Source: Asaia bogorensis
Lineage (GTDB): Bacteria; Pseudomonadota; Alphaproteobacteria; Acetobacterales; Acetobacteraceae
Direction: 5' to 3'
Assembly: GCA_945873675.1 (NCBI GenBank)
Contig: CAMCEP010000192.1
Span: 1-5,724 of the forward strand
Length of the DNA: 5,724 bases
Part shown: piece after piece, positions 1 through 5,374 of the stretch
Numbering within the stretch: position 1 is the first letter of the stretch
How the letters are laid out: each line of letters starts with the position of its first letter
The notes under the pieces: model-generated
The model's database searches: none
What the model was told of the DNA's origin: nothing
What the model saw: only the letters and a program-made list of their open reading frames with translations
Position numbers and translations under genes: made by a program

Positions 1-38
1 CAGCGCAAAGGCCGAACGCCTCAGCCCAGTTGCCAGGC

Positions 39-75
39 AAAAAAATAGCGTGATCCAAGGGTGTGGATCACGCTA
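39..75 (-). terminator. Intrinsic terminator of the phasin gene
   Basis: On the minus strand a perfect 12-bp stem (arms at 75-64 and 57-46, arm sequence TAGCGTGATCCA) closes a 6-base loop (63-58) and is followed directly by seven T residues (45-39). This is a textbook Rho-independent terminator for transcripts coming from the phasin gene, whose stop codon lies about 80 bases upstream. On the plus strand the stem is followed by GGCC rather than a T-run, though an A-tract precedes it, so a bidirectional role is less likely. Confidence 0.9.
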
Positions 76-130
76 GGCCTTGGCTACCCCCCGGTTGGGA
101 GGAGGGGGGAGGAGGGCAGCTCAGCCAGAA

Positions 131-147
131 CGGGGCATGAAGCCCCG
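131..147 (-). other. Small GC hairpin just after the phasin stop codon
   Basis: A 6-bp inverted repeat (CGGGGC at 131-136, GCCCCG at 142-147) with a 5-base loop sits 8 bases after the phasin stop codon. There is no T-run after it, so it is not itself a terminator. It could protect the 3' end of the phasin message or pause transcription ahead of the terminator at 39-75. Between the two structures (about 97-116) the transcript is almost pure pyrimidine. The structure is seen directly; the role is inferred. Confidence 0.35.
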
Positions 148-155
148 CCCCAAGA

Positions 156-656
156 TTATGCCGCGAGCGGCTTCGCGATCTTTTCCATCGCCACCGTCAT
201 GCGCGCATTCACGGGGGCAAGGGCGCTTTCGGCGAGCTTCACGGAAGCTTCCTGGAGCTTGGTGCCTTCGGCAACCATCTTCTCCAGCGCGGCCTTGGCG
301 AACTTCGCCTGCAGCTCAGCGGCTTCATTCACGCTCTTCACGCCGGACAGCGCCTTGGCGCCTTCCATGGCATGGTCGGTCAAGCCCTGCGCCAGCGCCA
401 TATACTGGCGGGCGAGGTCCTGAGAGCCCGAGGCCCAGGTCTGGGCGGCCTTGGTGAAGGCCTCCACATTGCCGCGGCCGAATTCAGCGGCTTCTTCCGC
501 CGCCTTGAAGATGCTTTCAGCACCCTTGGTCATCTGATCCATGTTCTTCTCCATTGCTACGCGGGCCTGCACCGCACCGTCATTCATCACTTTTTGAGCC
601 TGTTCCGCAGCTTCCGCCGCAACCTTGCTCACAACCTGGCTTTTGCTTTGCGCCAT
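156..656 (-). CDS. Phasin family protein (PHA granule-associated)
   Basis: A 166-residue protein that fits the Phasin_2 family, the small amphipathic proteins that coat polyhydroxyalkanoate granules in the cytoplasm and control their number and size. The sequence is almost wholly helical in character, rich in Ala, Lys, Glu and Gln, with no membrane segment and no cysteine. The family-like core is at about residues 64-92 (VEAFTKAAQTWASGSQDLAR and on), and a second typical stretch at 128-166 ends in EKIAKPLAA. The reading frame stays open to 863, but the ATG at 656 is preferred: it is preceded by AAAAGGG and GAGG Shine-Dalgarno-like tracts, the protein then begins MAQSKSQ, and the upstream part is Arg/Ser/Pro-rich and holds a promoter. 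It is monocistronic, ending at a strong terminator. PHA synthase and depolymerase genes are not in the window. Function is known from the family; granule binding here is inferred. Confidence 0.87.
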   Translation of the reverse strand: MAQSKSQVVSKVAAEAAEQAQKVMNDGAVQARVAMEKNMDQMTKGAESIFKAAEEAAEFGRGNVEAFTKAAQTWASGSQDLARQYMALAQGLTDHAMEGAKALSGVKSVNEAAELQAKFAKAALEKMVAEGTKLQEASVKLAESALAPVNARMTVAMEKIAKPLAA

Positions 657-732
657 TGCCTCAACCCTTTTCTTGCCTATCCGGGGCGCAGACACCCGGG
701 CTTTGCGAACCGGCCGGAAGGGCCGGGAAGAT

Positions 733-748
733 TTGCTGCGCTGCAACA
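733..748 (-). promoter_or_regulatory. Putative PhaR-type operator, box 1, at the phasin start site
   Basis: Plus-strand TTGCTGCGCTGCAA (733-746) is a 14-bp dyad with six of seven half-site positions paired. Read on the minus strand its core is TGCAGCGCA (745-737). It lies immediately downstream of the proposed -10 element, at the predicted transcription start of the phasin gene, where a bound repressor would block initiation. In Paracoccus and Rhodobacter the PHA-responsive repressor PhaR controls phasin genes through TGC-rich dyads. Assignment to PhaR here is inference from position and similarity. Confidence 0.5.
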
Positions 749-756
749 TGACGAGA

Positions 757-786
757 CTTCTACGCTTGGCGCGGGCCGCATTGCAA
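757..786 (-). promoter_or_regulatory. Candidate sigma-70 promoter of the phasin gene
   Basis: Read on the minus strand, TTGCAA (786-781) and TAGAAG (762-757) are separated by 18 bases and each match four of six consensus bases. The predicted start is near 750, giving a leader of about 95 bases before the ATG at 656. Directly upstream lies an A/T-rich block (789-815) in UP-element position. The boxes are modest matches, but the surrounding A-tracts and dyads support the placement. Confidence 0.4.
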
Positions 787-788
787 GC

Positions 789-815
789 TTTTTTTGCACT
801 GCACAAAAATTTTTG
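789..815 (-). promoter_or_regulatory. A/T-rich UP-like element with second TGCAGYGCA box
   Basis: This is an A/T island in otherwise GC-rich DNA. It contains T7 (789-795), TGCACTGCA (795-803, TGCAGTGCA on the minus strand) and the perfect palindrome CAAAAATTTTTG (804-815). On the minus strand the two A/T tracts fall at about -39 to -45 and -55 to -64 from the predicted phasin start, the usual UP-element position. The central core matches box 1 at 737-745 in eight of nine bases, with the two cores 58 bases apart. A DNA-binding site for the same regulator, possibly PhaR, is inferred. Confidence 0.45.
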
Positions 816-912
816 ATGGCCGCTGGCAGAAGTGGGGCGCAGGCTTTTCGGGTGGCGACTCAAAGCCTTTTGTTAACCCTCTGAGGAAGCGTGGATTTCG
901 CGGATTTTTTGC

Positions 913-941
913 TGGACGCAACACGCCTGACCCGCTATAAG
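913..941 (+). promoter_or_regulatory. Candidate sigma-70 promoter of the carboxypeptidase gene
   Basis: TGGACG (913-918) and TATAAG (936-941) are separated by 17 bases; the -10 matches the consensus at five of six positions and the -35 at four. The start would be near 948, leaving a leader of about 54 bases before the ATG at 1002. The position argues against the in-frame GTG at 891 as the true start, because the promoter would then lie inside the gene. Confidence 0.45.
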
Positions 942-1001
942 AAGTTAGGGGAAGACAGGTCTGGGGCGTCGCAGCCTTGGGCCATCAGGGGGTTTTGCGG
1001 G

Positions 1002-2177
1002 ATGAAGACTCGTCGCCAAGGCTTGGGGAGCCTTGCCGTTCGATTCGCCGGGTTGATGTTCGCAGCGGCGCTCGTGGCTCTGCCCGGGCGCGGGGCTGAG
1101 GCGCAGATCGGCAGCGCGCGCTATTCCGCCATTGTCATGGAAGCCCGCACAGGGACCGTCCTGATTGACGCCGGCGCGGATGAACCGCGCTTCCCGGCAT
1201 CGCTGACCAAAATGATGACGGTTTATATGGCGTTTGAAGCGCTGCGCGATGGCAAGACGCAGCTCAATAGCCGCGTGGTCATGAGCGATCACGCCGCGTC
1301 GCGCCCGCCGTCCAAGCTTGGCATCCCACCCGGCGGCAGCCTGACGGTGGAACAGGCGATCCTGGCGCTGGTTACCAAAAGCGCCAATGATGTAGCGGCG
1401 GCGCTGGGTGAGCATATTGGCGGTTCTGAAGAACGCTTCGCGCAAATGATGACCATGCGCGCGCGCAGCCTGGGCATGACGCAAACGCGCTTTCGTAATG
1501 CGTCCGGTCTGCCGGATTTCGAACAGGTGACGACAGCGCGCGATATGGCAACGCTGGGCAGGCGGTTATTTATCGATTTTCCCAATCGCTACCATTATTT
1601 CGGTACGGTGCATTTCGCCTGGGGCCGGGCGCAAATCCGCAACCATAACCGTATGCTTGGGGATTATGATGGCGCGGATGGTATCAAGACCGGCTTCATC
1701 AATGCCTCGGGCTTTAATATCGTGACCTCCGCGCAGCGCGATGGCGTGCGGCTGGTGGGGGCCACCTTCGGTGGTTCTTCCTGGGTGGAACGCGATCGGC
1801 ACATGGGCGCGCTGCTGGATCAGGGGTTTTCGCGCATGGGCGTGGCGCCGCGCGCGCCGTCTTCTGTGATGGCGGCGGCCGGGGCGCCGCCGCGCAAAGC
1901 GCCGGCTGCTCGGCCCGTGGCGCCAGGTAATGCGCGGGTAGCGCAGGTGGCACAGCAACCGCAGCGCCGACCACCGCAGCAGCTAGCAGCGGCACCGAAT
2001 CGGCAAACGCCGGTCGCCTTTCGCCAGACGTCAGTACCGCCGCGGCCCGCCGCAAGACCCCTTCAGCGCGCGGAGCAGGGCAGCACAGGCAATACGCCTC
2101 AGCGCGCCAATACGAACCGCCCGAATACGCAGGGCCAGCAAACAGCCAGCGCCGCTCCCCGCCCGGCGCAAAAGTAG
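1002..2177 (+). CDS. D-alanyl-D-alanine carboxypeptidase (peptidase S11, PBP5-like)
   Basis: A 391-residue secreted enzyme of the low-molecular-weight penicillin-binding protein family; it removes the terminal D-Ala from peptidoglycan stem pentapeptides in the periplasm. All three active-site motifs are present: SLTK (Ser67 nucleophile, Lys70), SAN (127-129) and KTG (229-231), plus the conserved RNHNRML (213-219). Residues 1-34 are a signal peptide (KTRR, then a hydrophobic core) with likely cleavage at AEA-Q after Ala34. The catalytic domain ends near residue 280. The usual PBP5 C-terminal beta domain and membrane-anchoring amphipathic helix are absent, and I see no SPOR domain; instead residues 284-391 form a Pro/Ala/Gln/Arg-rich tail with 16 basic and one acidic residue. 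The ATG at 1002 is chosen over the upstream GTG at 891 because it places the signal peptide at the N-terminus and follows the candidate promoter; AGGGGG upstream can serve as ribosome binding site. Its stop is one base from the convergent neighbour's stop. The exact Dac paralogue is not assigned. Confidence 0.93.
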   Translation: MKTRRQGLGSLAVRFAGLMFAAALVALPGRGAEAQIGSARYSAIVMEARTGTVLIDAGADEPRFPASLTKMMTVYMAFEALRDGKTQLNSRVVMSDHAASRPPSKLGIPPGGSLTVEQAILALVTKSANDVAAALGEHIGGSEERFAQMMTMRARSLGMTQTRFRNASGLPDFEQVTTARDMATLGRRLFIDFPNRYHYFGTVHFAWGRAQIRNHNRMLGDYDGADGIKTGFINASGFNIVTSAQRDGVRLVGATFGGSSWVERDRHMGALLDQGFSRMGVAPRAPSSVMAAAGAPPRKAPAARPVAPGNARVAQVAQQPQRRPPQQLAAAPNRQTPVAFRQTSVPPRPAARPLQRAEQGSTGNTPQRANTNRPNTQGQQTASAAPRPAQK

Positions 2178-2178
2178 A

Positions 2179-3234
2179 TCAGTCGCGCCAGGAAAGCCCG
2201 GCGCGGCGCATGCGCGCGCGCACATAGACCATCCATATCAGTTGCAGGCCCAGCGCCGGCAGTAACACCAAGGGCTTGATGGCGGGTTCAAGACCGATGA
2301 ACGCCAAGGCGAACAAGCCATGCGCCAGCACAAAGCCCCAATGCACGGCGGCCACTTGCCGCACGCCAAGCCCGCTTCTTTGCGCCATTTGATATAAATG
2401 CGTCCGATGCGCGGCGGTGATATTGAGCCCCATGGCGGCGCGCCGCATTAGCGTAAAGGCCGCGTCGAAGAACAGGCCGAATAACAGCAGCGGCACCAGC
2501 ATAAAGGACACTTCGGCCGCGTCGAAGCGCGCTGCCGCGACCGCCAGGATCGCCACCATGAAGCCCAGGAATTGGCTGCCGACATCGCCCATAAAGATGC
2601 GCGCTGGATGCAGATTGAAGGGCAGAAAACCGAGCAAACCAGCTGCCAGCATCAGGGACGCCAGATAAACAAACCATCCCCCCTGATGTTCAGCAATGGC
2701 GCAAAGGATCAGCAGCGCGAGAAATACCGTACCGCCCACCAACCCATCCAGCCCATCCATGAAATTCACCGCATTGGTGCAGCCCAGAATCCAGAACAGC
2801 GTCAGCAGTGGCCCCAGCGCGCCAAGCTGCACGATGCCCAAGCCCGGCACCGCTATCCGTTGCAATTCAAGCCCGCTGCCAATCGCAACCAGGGCGGCCA
2901 GCGCCTGCGCCGCCAGTTTCAGCGCAAAGCGCAAATCCCGCGCATCATCCCAAAGCGATACCGCCGCAATGGCCAGTGCGGCGCCGATTACACCCAGGAA
3001 TTGCGGCCCCGGCAGGCGCGCATATTCCGCCTGCCAATACAAAATCCCCATGCCAAAGGTGAAAGCCACCACAATGCCAAGTCCACCACCGCGCGGTGTG
3101 GGGCGGCTATGGCTTGACCTGGCATTGGGGTGATCAAGGATTGGATAGGCGATCATCAGCCGCACGACGATGGCCGAAACCAGCGCCAGGCCAAGCGCGA
3201 CAGCCAAATGGGTCAGGAAGGCGTGCAGGGTCAT
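2179..3234 (-). CDS. Polyprenyl-phosphate sugar-1-phosphate transferase (glycosyltransferase family 4, MraY/WecA superfamily)
   Basis: A 351-residue inner-membrane protein with about ten hydrophobic segments. Family members move an amino-sugar-1-phosphate from a UDP-sugar to undecaprenyl phosphate, the first step of O-antigen, capsule or other lipid-linked glycans. Superfamily motifs appear in order: DHPNARSSHSRPTPRGGG (34-51), DDARD (96-100, the DDxxD metal/lipid-phosphate motif), NAVNFMDGLDGL (154-165, with Asp160 and Asp163), FMGDVGS (214-220) and AHRTHLYQ (275-282). The HRxHxYQ ending resembles WbpL-type enzymes (FucNAc/QuiNAc/GlcNAc transfer) more than WecA or MraY. It follows the dehydrogenase by 51 bases that hold a strong hairpin, so it may be co-transcribed but separately controlled. 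No other glycan-assembly gene is in view, so the sugar and the glycan cannot be named. The ATG at 3234 starts just before the first membrane segment; the ribosome binding site (GCGGGG) is weak. Confidence 0.88.
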   Translation of the reverse strand: MTLHAFLTHLAVALGLALVSAIVVRLMIAYPILDHPNARSSHSRPTPRGGGLGIVVAFTFGMGILYWQAEYARLPGPQFLGVIGAALAIAAVSLWDDARDLRFALKLAAQALAALVAIGSGLELQRIAVPGLGIVQLGALGPLLTLFWILGCTNAVNFMDGLDGLVGGTVFLALLILCAIAEHQGGWFVYLASLMLAAGLLGFLPFNLHPARIFMGDVGSQFLGFMVAILAVAAARFDAAEVSFMLVPLLLFGLFFDAAFTLMRRAAMGLNITAAHRTHLYQMAQRSGLGVRQVAAVHWGFVLAHGLFALAFIGLEPAIKPLVLLPALGLQLIWMVYVRARMRRAGLSWRD

Positions 3235-3248
3235 GTCGGCCCCGCTAT

Positions 3249-3269
3249 CGCCCGGCGCAGCGCCGGGCG
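3249..3269 (-). repeat. Perfect GC-rich inverted repeat between dehydrogenase and transferase genes
   Basis: CGCCCGGCGC (3249-3258) and GCGCCGGGCG (3260-3269) are exact reverse complements around a single central A, giving at least an 8-bp all-GC stem with a small loop in RNA. It lies between the stop of the dehydrogenase (3286) and the start of the transferase (3234), with only 14 bases between hairpin and ATG. No T-run follows on the minus strand, so a classical terminator is unlikely. It may protect an upstream mRNA 3' end or limit ribosome access to the transferase start. Confidence 0.6.
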
Positions 3270-3285
3270 CAACCTGATGGCAGTT

Positions 3286-4260
3286 TTATCGCCTTTGCAG
3301 AATCTCCGGATTGACCATCATGGCCGGATCGGGCGCGCCATCCAAAGCGGCCAGGATATTGCGCGCCGCCGCTTCCGCCATGCGCGCCGTGCCTTCTTCC
3401 GTGCTTGCCGCTGAATGTGGGCTGATGATGACATTGGGCATGCTGAACAAGGGATTGCCGGGCGTCGCGGGTTCTACTTCCAGCACATCCGTCCCAAAGC
3501 CCATCAGCCGGCCCGATTGCAGCGCGGCCACCACTGCTTCCTGCTTCACAATCGGGCCACGCGCGGTGTTCACTAGAATGGCGCCGGGCTTGAGCGCCGC
3601 GAAGGCTGCCTCATCCATCAAATGCCGGGTTTCGGGCGTCAGGGGACAATGCAGCGTCACCACATCTGCCTCTGTCAGTGCCTTTTTGAAGTCCCGCGCC
3701 GGGATATGCCCGTCGGACGCGATGCGCGCCGGATGATACAGCGGGTCATGCACCATGACCTTCATGTGAAAAGCCCGCGCATAGGCCGCAACGCGCGACC
3801 CGATCCGCCCATACCCCACTACCAGCGCGGTTTTGCCGGCCAAATCCACCATGCGCGGCCCATCTTTCGGCCACCAGCCGCCTTGCTTGATGTGGGCATC
3901 TGAATCCACAGCGCGGCGCGCCACCCCCAGCATCAGCATCATGGCGTGTTCGGCGACCGAAAGATCATTGGTGCCATTCACCACCATCACGGCAATGCCG
4001 CGTTCCGAGCAGCTCGGAATATCTACCGTGTCAAAACCAACCCCGATGCGTGACACCGCGCGCAAGCGTGGCGCGGCGGCAAGGGCCGCCTTGTCCACGC
4101 GTTCGAGCCAGGCGACCAAGCCATCCGCATTGGCCAAGGCCGCATGCAAGGCGGGCGCGGGCGGGTCGAACATTTCGATGGTTTCAACATCGGGCCGCGC
4201 CGCCAGCACTGCCGCACCCGCGGGATGCAAAGGCCGGCCAAGGACAATGCGATAGGGCAT
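3286..4260 (-). CDS. NAD-dependent D-2-hydroxyacid dehydrogenase
   Basis: A 324-residue cytoplasmic oxidoreductase of the D-isomer-specific 2-hydroxyacid dehydrogenase family (phosphoglycerate dehydrogenase/hydroxypyruvate reductase type), interconverting a 2-hydroxy acid and its 2-keto acid. The split catalytic domain is at about 1-100 and 285-324, with the Rossmann domain between. Seen are the dinucleotide motif GYGRIGS (149-155), Asp172 at the end of the second strand (favouring NAD over NADP), and the catalytic triad Arg234 (in NTARGP), Glu263 (in DVLEVEP) and His282 (in SPHSAAS). The length is typical; there is no C-terminal ACT domain, so it is not a full-length regulated SerA. The start ATG overlaps the binding-protein stop by one base (TGATG), indicating translational coupling. 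With that partner, the substrate is likely derived from the imported organic acid, but which one cannot be read from sequence. Confidence 0.92.
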   Translation of the reverse strand: MPYRIVLGRPLHPAGAAVLAARPDVETIEMFDPPAPALHAALANADGLVAWLERVDKAALAAAPRLRAVSRIGVGFDTVDIPSCSERGIAVMVVNGTNDLSVAEHAMMLMLGVARRAVDSDAHIKQGGWWPKDGPRMVDLAGKTALVVGYGRIGSRVAAYARAFHMKVMVHDPLYHPARIASDGHIPARDFKKALTEADVVTLHCPLTPETRHLMDEAAFAALKPGAILVNTARGPIVKQEAVVAALQSGRLMGFGTDVLEVEPATPGNPLFSMPNVIISPHSAASTEEGTARMAEAAARNILAALDGAPDPAMMVNPEILQRR

Positions 4261-5228
4261 CAGTTCAGCTTCTCGATCTTGTTGACTTCAACCACTTCGC
4301 GCCAGCGGGCGATTTCGCTGCGGACATGGGCGGCGAAACGCTCGGGCGGGCCGCCTTCGGGGCGCACACCAAGATCGGCGAATTTGCGCCGCACTTCAGG
4401 ATCGGCAATCGCTTCATTCAACAGGCGGCTGAGCCCTGCAATCACCGCATCCGGCGTGCCGCGCGGCGCCATGAAGCCGAACCAGGGCTCCACAACGATG
4501 TTCGGAATACCGGCTTCGGCGAAGGTGGGTACATCTGGTAGGGATGGGTCACGTTCCCGACCCGTGACGGCGAGAGCACGGATTTGCCCGGCGCGAATGG
4601 CCTGAATTTTCGTTGGGATGTTTTCCATCATCACCTGCACCTGGCCGGCGAGCAGCGCCTGCAAGGCGGGCGCGCCGCCGCGGAAGGGCACATGCACCAT
4701 TGTCAGGCCAAGTCGGCCATTCAGCAATTCCGGGATCAGGTGGTTGGAAGACCCAAAGCCGGAGGAGCCGTAATTCACGCGGCCCGGATTGGCCTTCACC
4801 CAGGCAATGAATTCCTGAAGATTCTGCGCCGGGACATTATTATTCACCGCGACCGCATTCATGACGCTGCCTGACCAAAACACCGGGATCAGATCGCGTT
4901 CAATGTCATAAGGCATGCGGGCATAAATGGCGGGGTTGATCGCGCAATTGCCGATGGTGCAGGCGCCAAGCGTATAGCCATCTGGCGCGCTTTTCGCCGC
5001 TGCATCCATGCCGATATTGCCATTGGCGCCCGAGCGATTTTCTATCACCCAGGGATGTGGCGCGCTGCGGCTGACGCGATCCGCCAGGATGCGCCCAACC
5101 AGATCGGTGGACCCGCCCGGCGGGAAGGGCAGCATGATCCGCACAGGGCGTTCGGGGACCCAACCCTGCGCGAGCGCAAGCCCGGGCAGGCAAAGGGCGA
5201 AAAGGGTCAGGGCAATCCGGCGCAGCAT
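4260..5228 (-). CDS. Tripartite tricarboxylate transporter substrate-binding protein (Bug/TctC family)
   Basis: A 322-residue periplasmic binding protein of the Bug family, whose members bind carboxylates such as citrate, dicarboxylates or aromatic acids with two closing lobes. Residues 1-20 are a signal peptide (MLRR, hydrophobic core, ALA-Q cleavage). Family signatures follow: RPVRIMLPFPPGGSTD (27-42), ENRSGANGNIG (63-73), INPAIY (97-102), VPFRGGAPALQALLAGQV (180-197), and PDVPTFAEAGIP (231-242). The frame extends upstream to 5375, but the ATG at 5228 is clearly the start because it has a near-perfect AAGGAGGT ribosome binding site (5239-5232) and an immediate signal peptide. No TctA or TctB membrane-subunit gene is adjacent, as is common for this often orphan, expanded family. 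The mature protein has exactly two cysteines, Cys90 and Cys95, in the loop before INPAIY. It is first in the operon and overlaps the dehydrogenase. Confidence 0.93.
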   Translation of the reverse strand: MLRRIALTLFALCLPGLALAQGWVPERPVRIMLPFPPGGSTDLVGRILADRVSRSAPHPWVIENRSGANGNIGMDAAAKSAPDGYTLGACTIGNCAINPAIYARMPYDIERDLIPVFWSGSVMNAVAVNNNVPAQNLQEFIAWVKANPGRVNYGSSGFGSSNHLIPELLNGRLGLTMVHVPFRGGAPALQALLAGQVQVMMENIPTKIQAIRAGQIRALAVTGRERDPSLPDVPTFAEAGIPNIVVEPWFGFMAPRGTPDAVIAGLSRLLNEAIADPEVRRKFADLGVRPEGGPPERFAAHVRSEIARWREVVEVNKIEKLN

Positions 5229-5231
5229 GGA

Positions 5232-5239
5232 ACCTCCTT
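5232..5239 (-). promoter_or_regulatory. Strong ribosome binding site of the binding-protein gene
   Basis: Minus-strand AAGGAGGT (5239-5232) is complementary to the 16S rRNA 3' end and lies 3 bases before the ATG at 5228 (4 bases after GGAGG). It fixes the start codon 147 bases inside the longest open frame and predicts high translation, in keeping with abundant periplasmic binding proteins. Confidence 0.85.
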
Positions 5240-5268
5240 GATGTTGGGCCTTATGGGCCTTTCGGCGG

Positions 5269-5297
5269 AGTATCAGGCCTAATCGGCACGGCTTCAA
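5269..5297 (-). promoter_or_regulatory. Candidate sigma-70 promoter of the binding-protein/dehydrogenase operon
   Basis: On the minus strand TTGAAG (5297-5292) and GATACT (5274-5269) are separated by exactly 17 bases, each with four of six consensus matches. The start would be near 5262, giving a leader of about 34 bases up to the ATG at 5228. A tandem 9-bp repeat (5302-5319) lies just upstream of the -35. Confidence 0.4.
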
Positions 5298-5301
5298 GCA
5301 G

Positions 5302-5319
5302 CGGGCGCTTCGGGCGCTT
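5302..5319. repeat. Tandem 9-bp direct repeat in divergent promoter region
   Basis: CGGGCGCTT occurs twice head to tail (5302-5310 and 5311-5319), five bases upstream of the proposed -35 of the binding-protein promoter. Two identical words at a 9-bp period next to a promoter may be an activator site, but a chance GC-rich duplication is possible. Confidence 0.35.
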
Positions 5320-5374
5320 GCCAAGGGGGGCTGGATCGTCTTTGGCATGGGTTTGGATTTCGGGCAGCGCGGCA

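Noticed and set aside
1..38. C-terminal end of an upstream plus-strand gene at the left edge
   Set aside because: All three plus frames stop within 80 bases, but the stretch is too short to recognise any protein, so nothing can be supported there.
97..116. Canonical G-quadruplex on the plus strand
   Set aside because: Only three separated runs of at least three G are present (97-99, 104-109, 114-116); a three-tetrad quadruplex needs four, so only a weak two-tetrad form is possible.
657..863. In-frame N-terminal extension of the phasin to an ATG at 863
   Set aside because: The extension is Arg/Ser/Pro-rich and unlike phasins, it contains the candidate promoter and dyads, and the ATG at 656 has purine-rich Shine-Dalgarno tracts.
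873..878. TTAACC as a CtrA half-site upstream of the carboxypeptidase gene
   Set aside because: No second TTAA-type half-site occurs at the required 7-base spacing, so a single 6-mer is not supportable.
372..884. Plus-strand 170-residue open frame opposite the phasin and its promoter
   Set aside because: It crosses the phasin promoter and coding region, shows no recognisable domain, and is the reverse shadow of an Ala/Lys-rich gene.
891..1001. Carboxypeptidase starting at GTG 891, which has GAGGA upstream
   Set aside because: Only 3 bases separate the GAGGA from the GTG, the signal peptide would be buried 37 residues in, and a good -10 element lies within this stretch.
945..1484. Minus-strand open frames opposite the carboxypeptidase (also 1566-1958 and 1714-2055)
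   Set aside because: Arg/His/Ala-rich shadow translations of a gene whose catalytic motifs all lie on the plus strand.
2572..3117. Long plus-strand open frames opposite the transferase gene (also 2696-3133)
   Set aside because: Low-complexity translations rich in Arg, Gln, Pro and Ser with no family resemblance; they are antisense shadows of a clear membrane-protein gene in GC-rich DNA.
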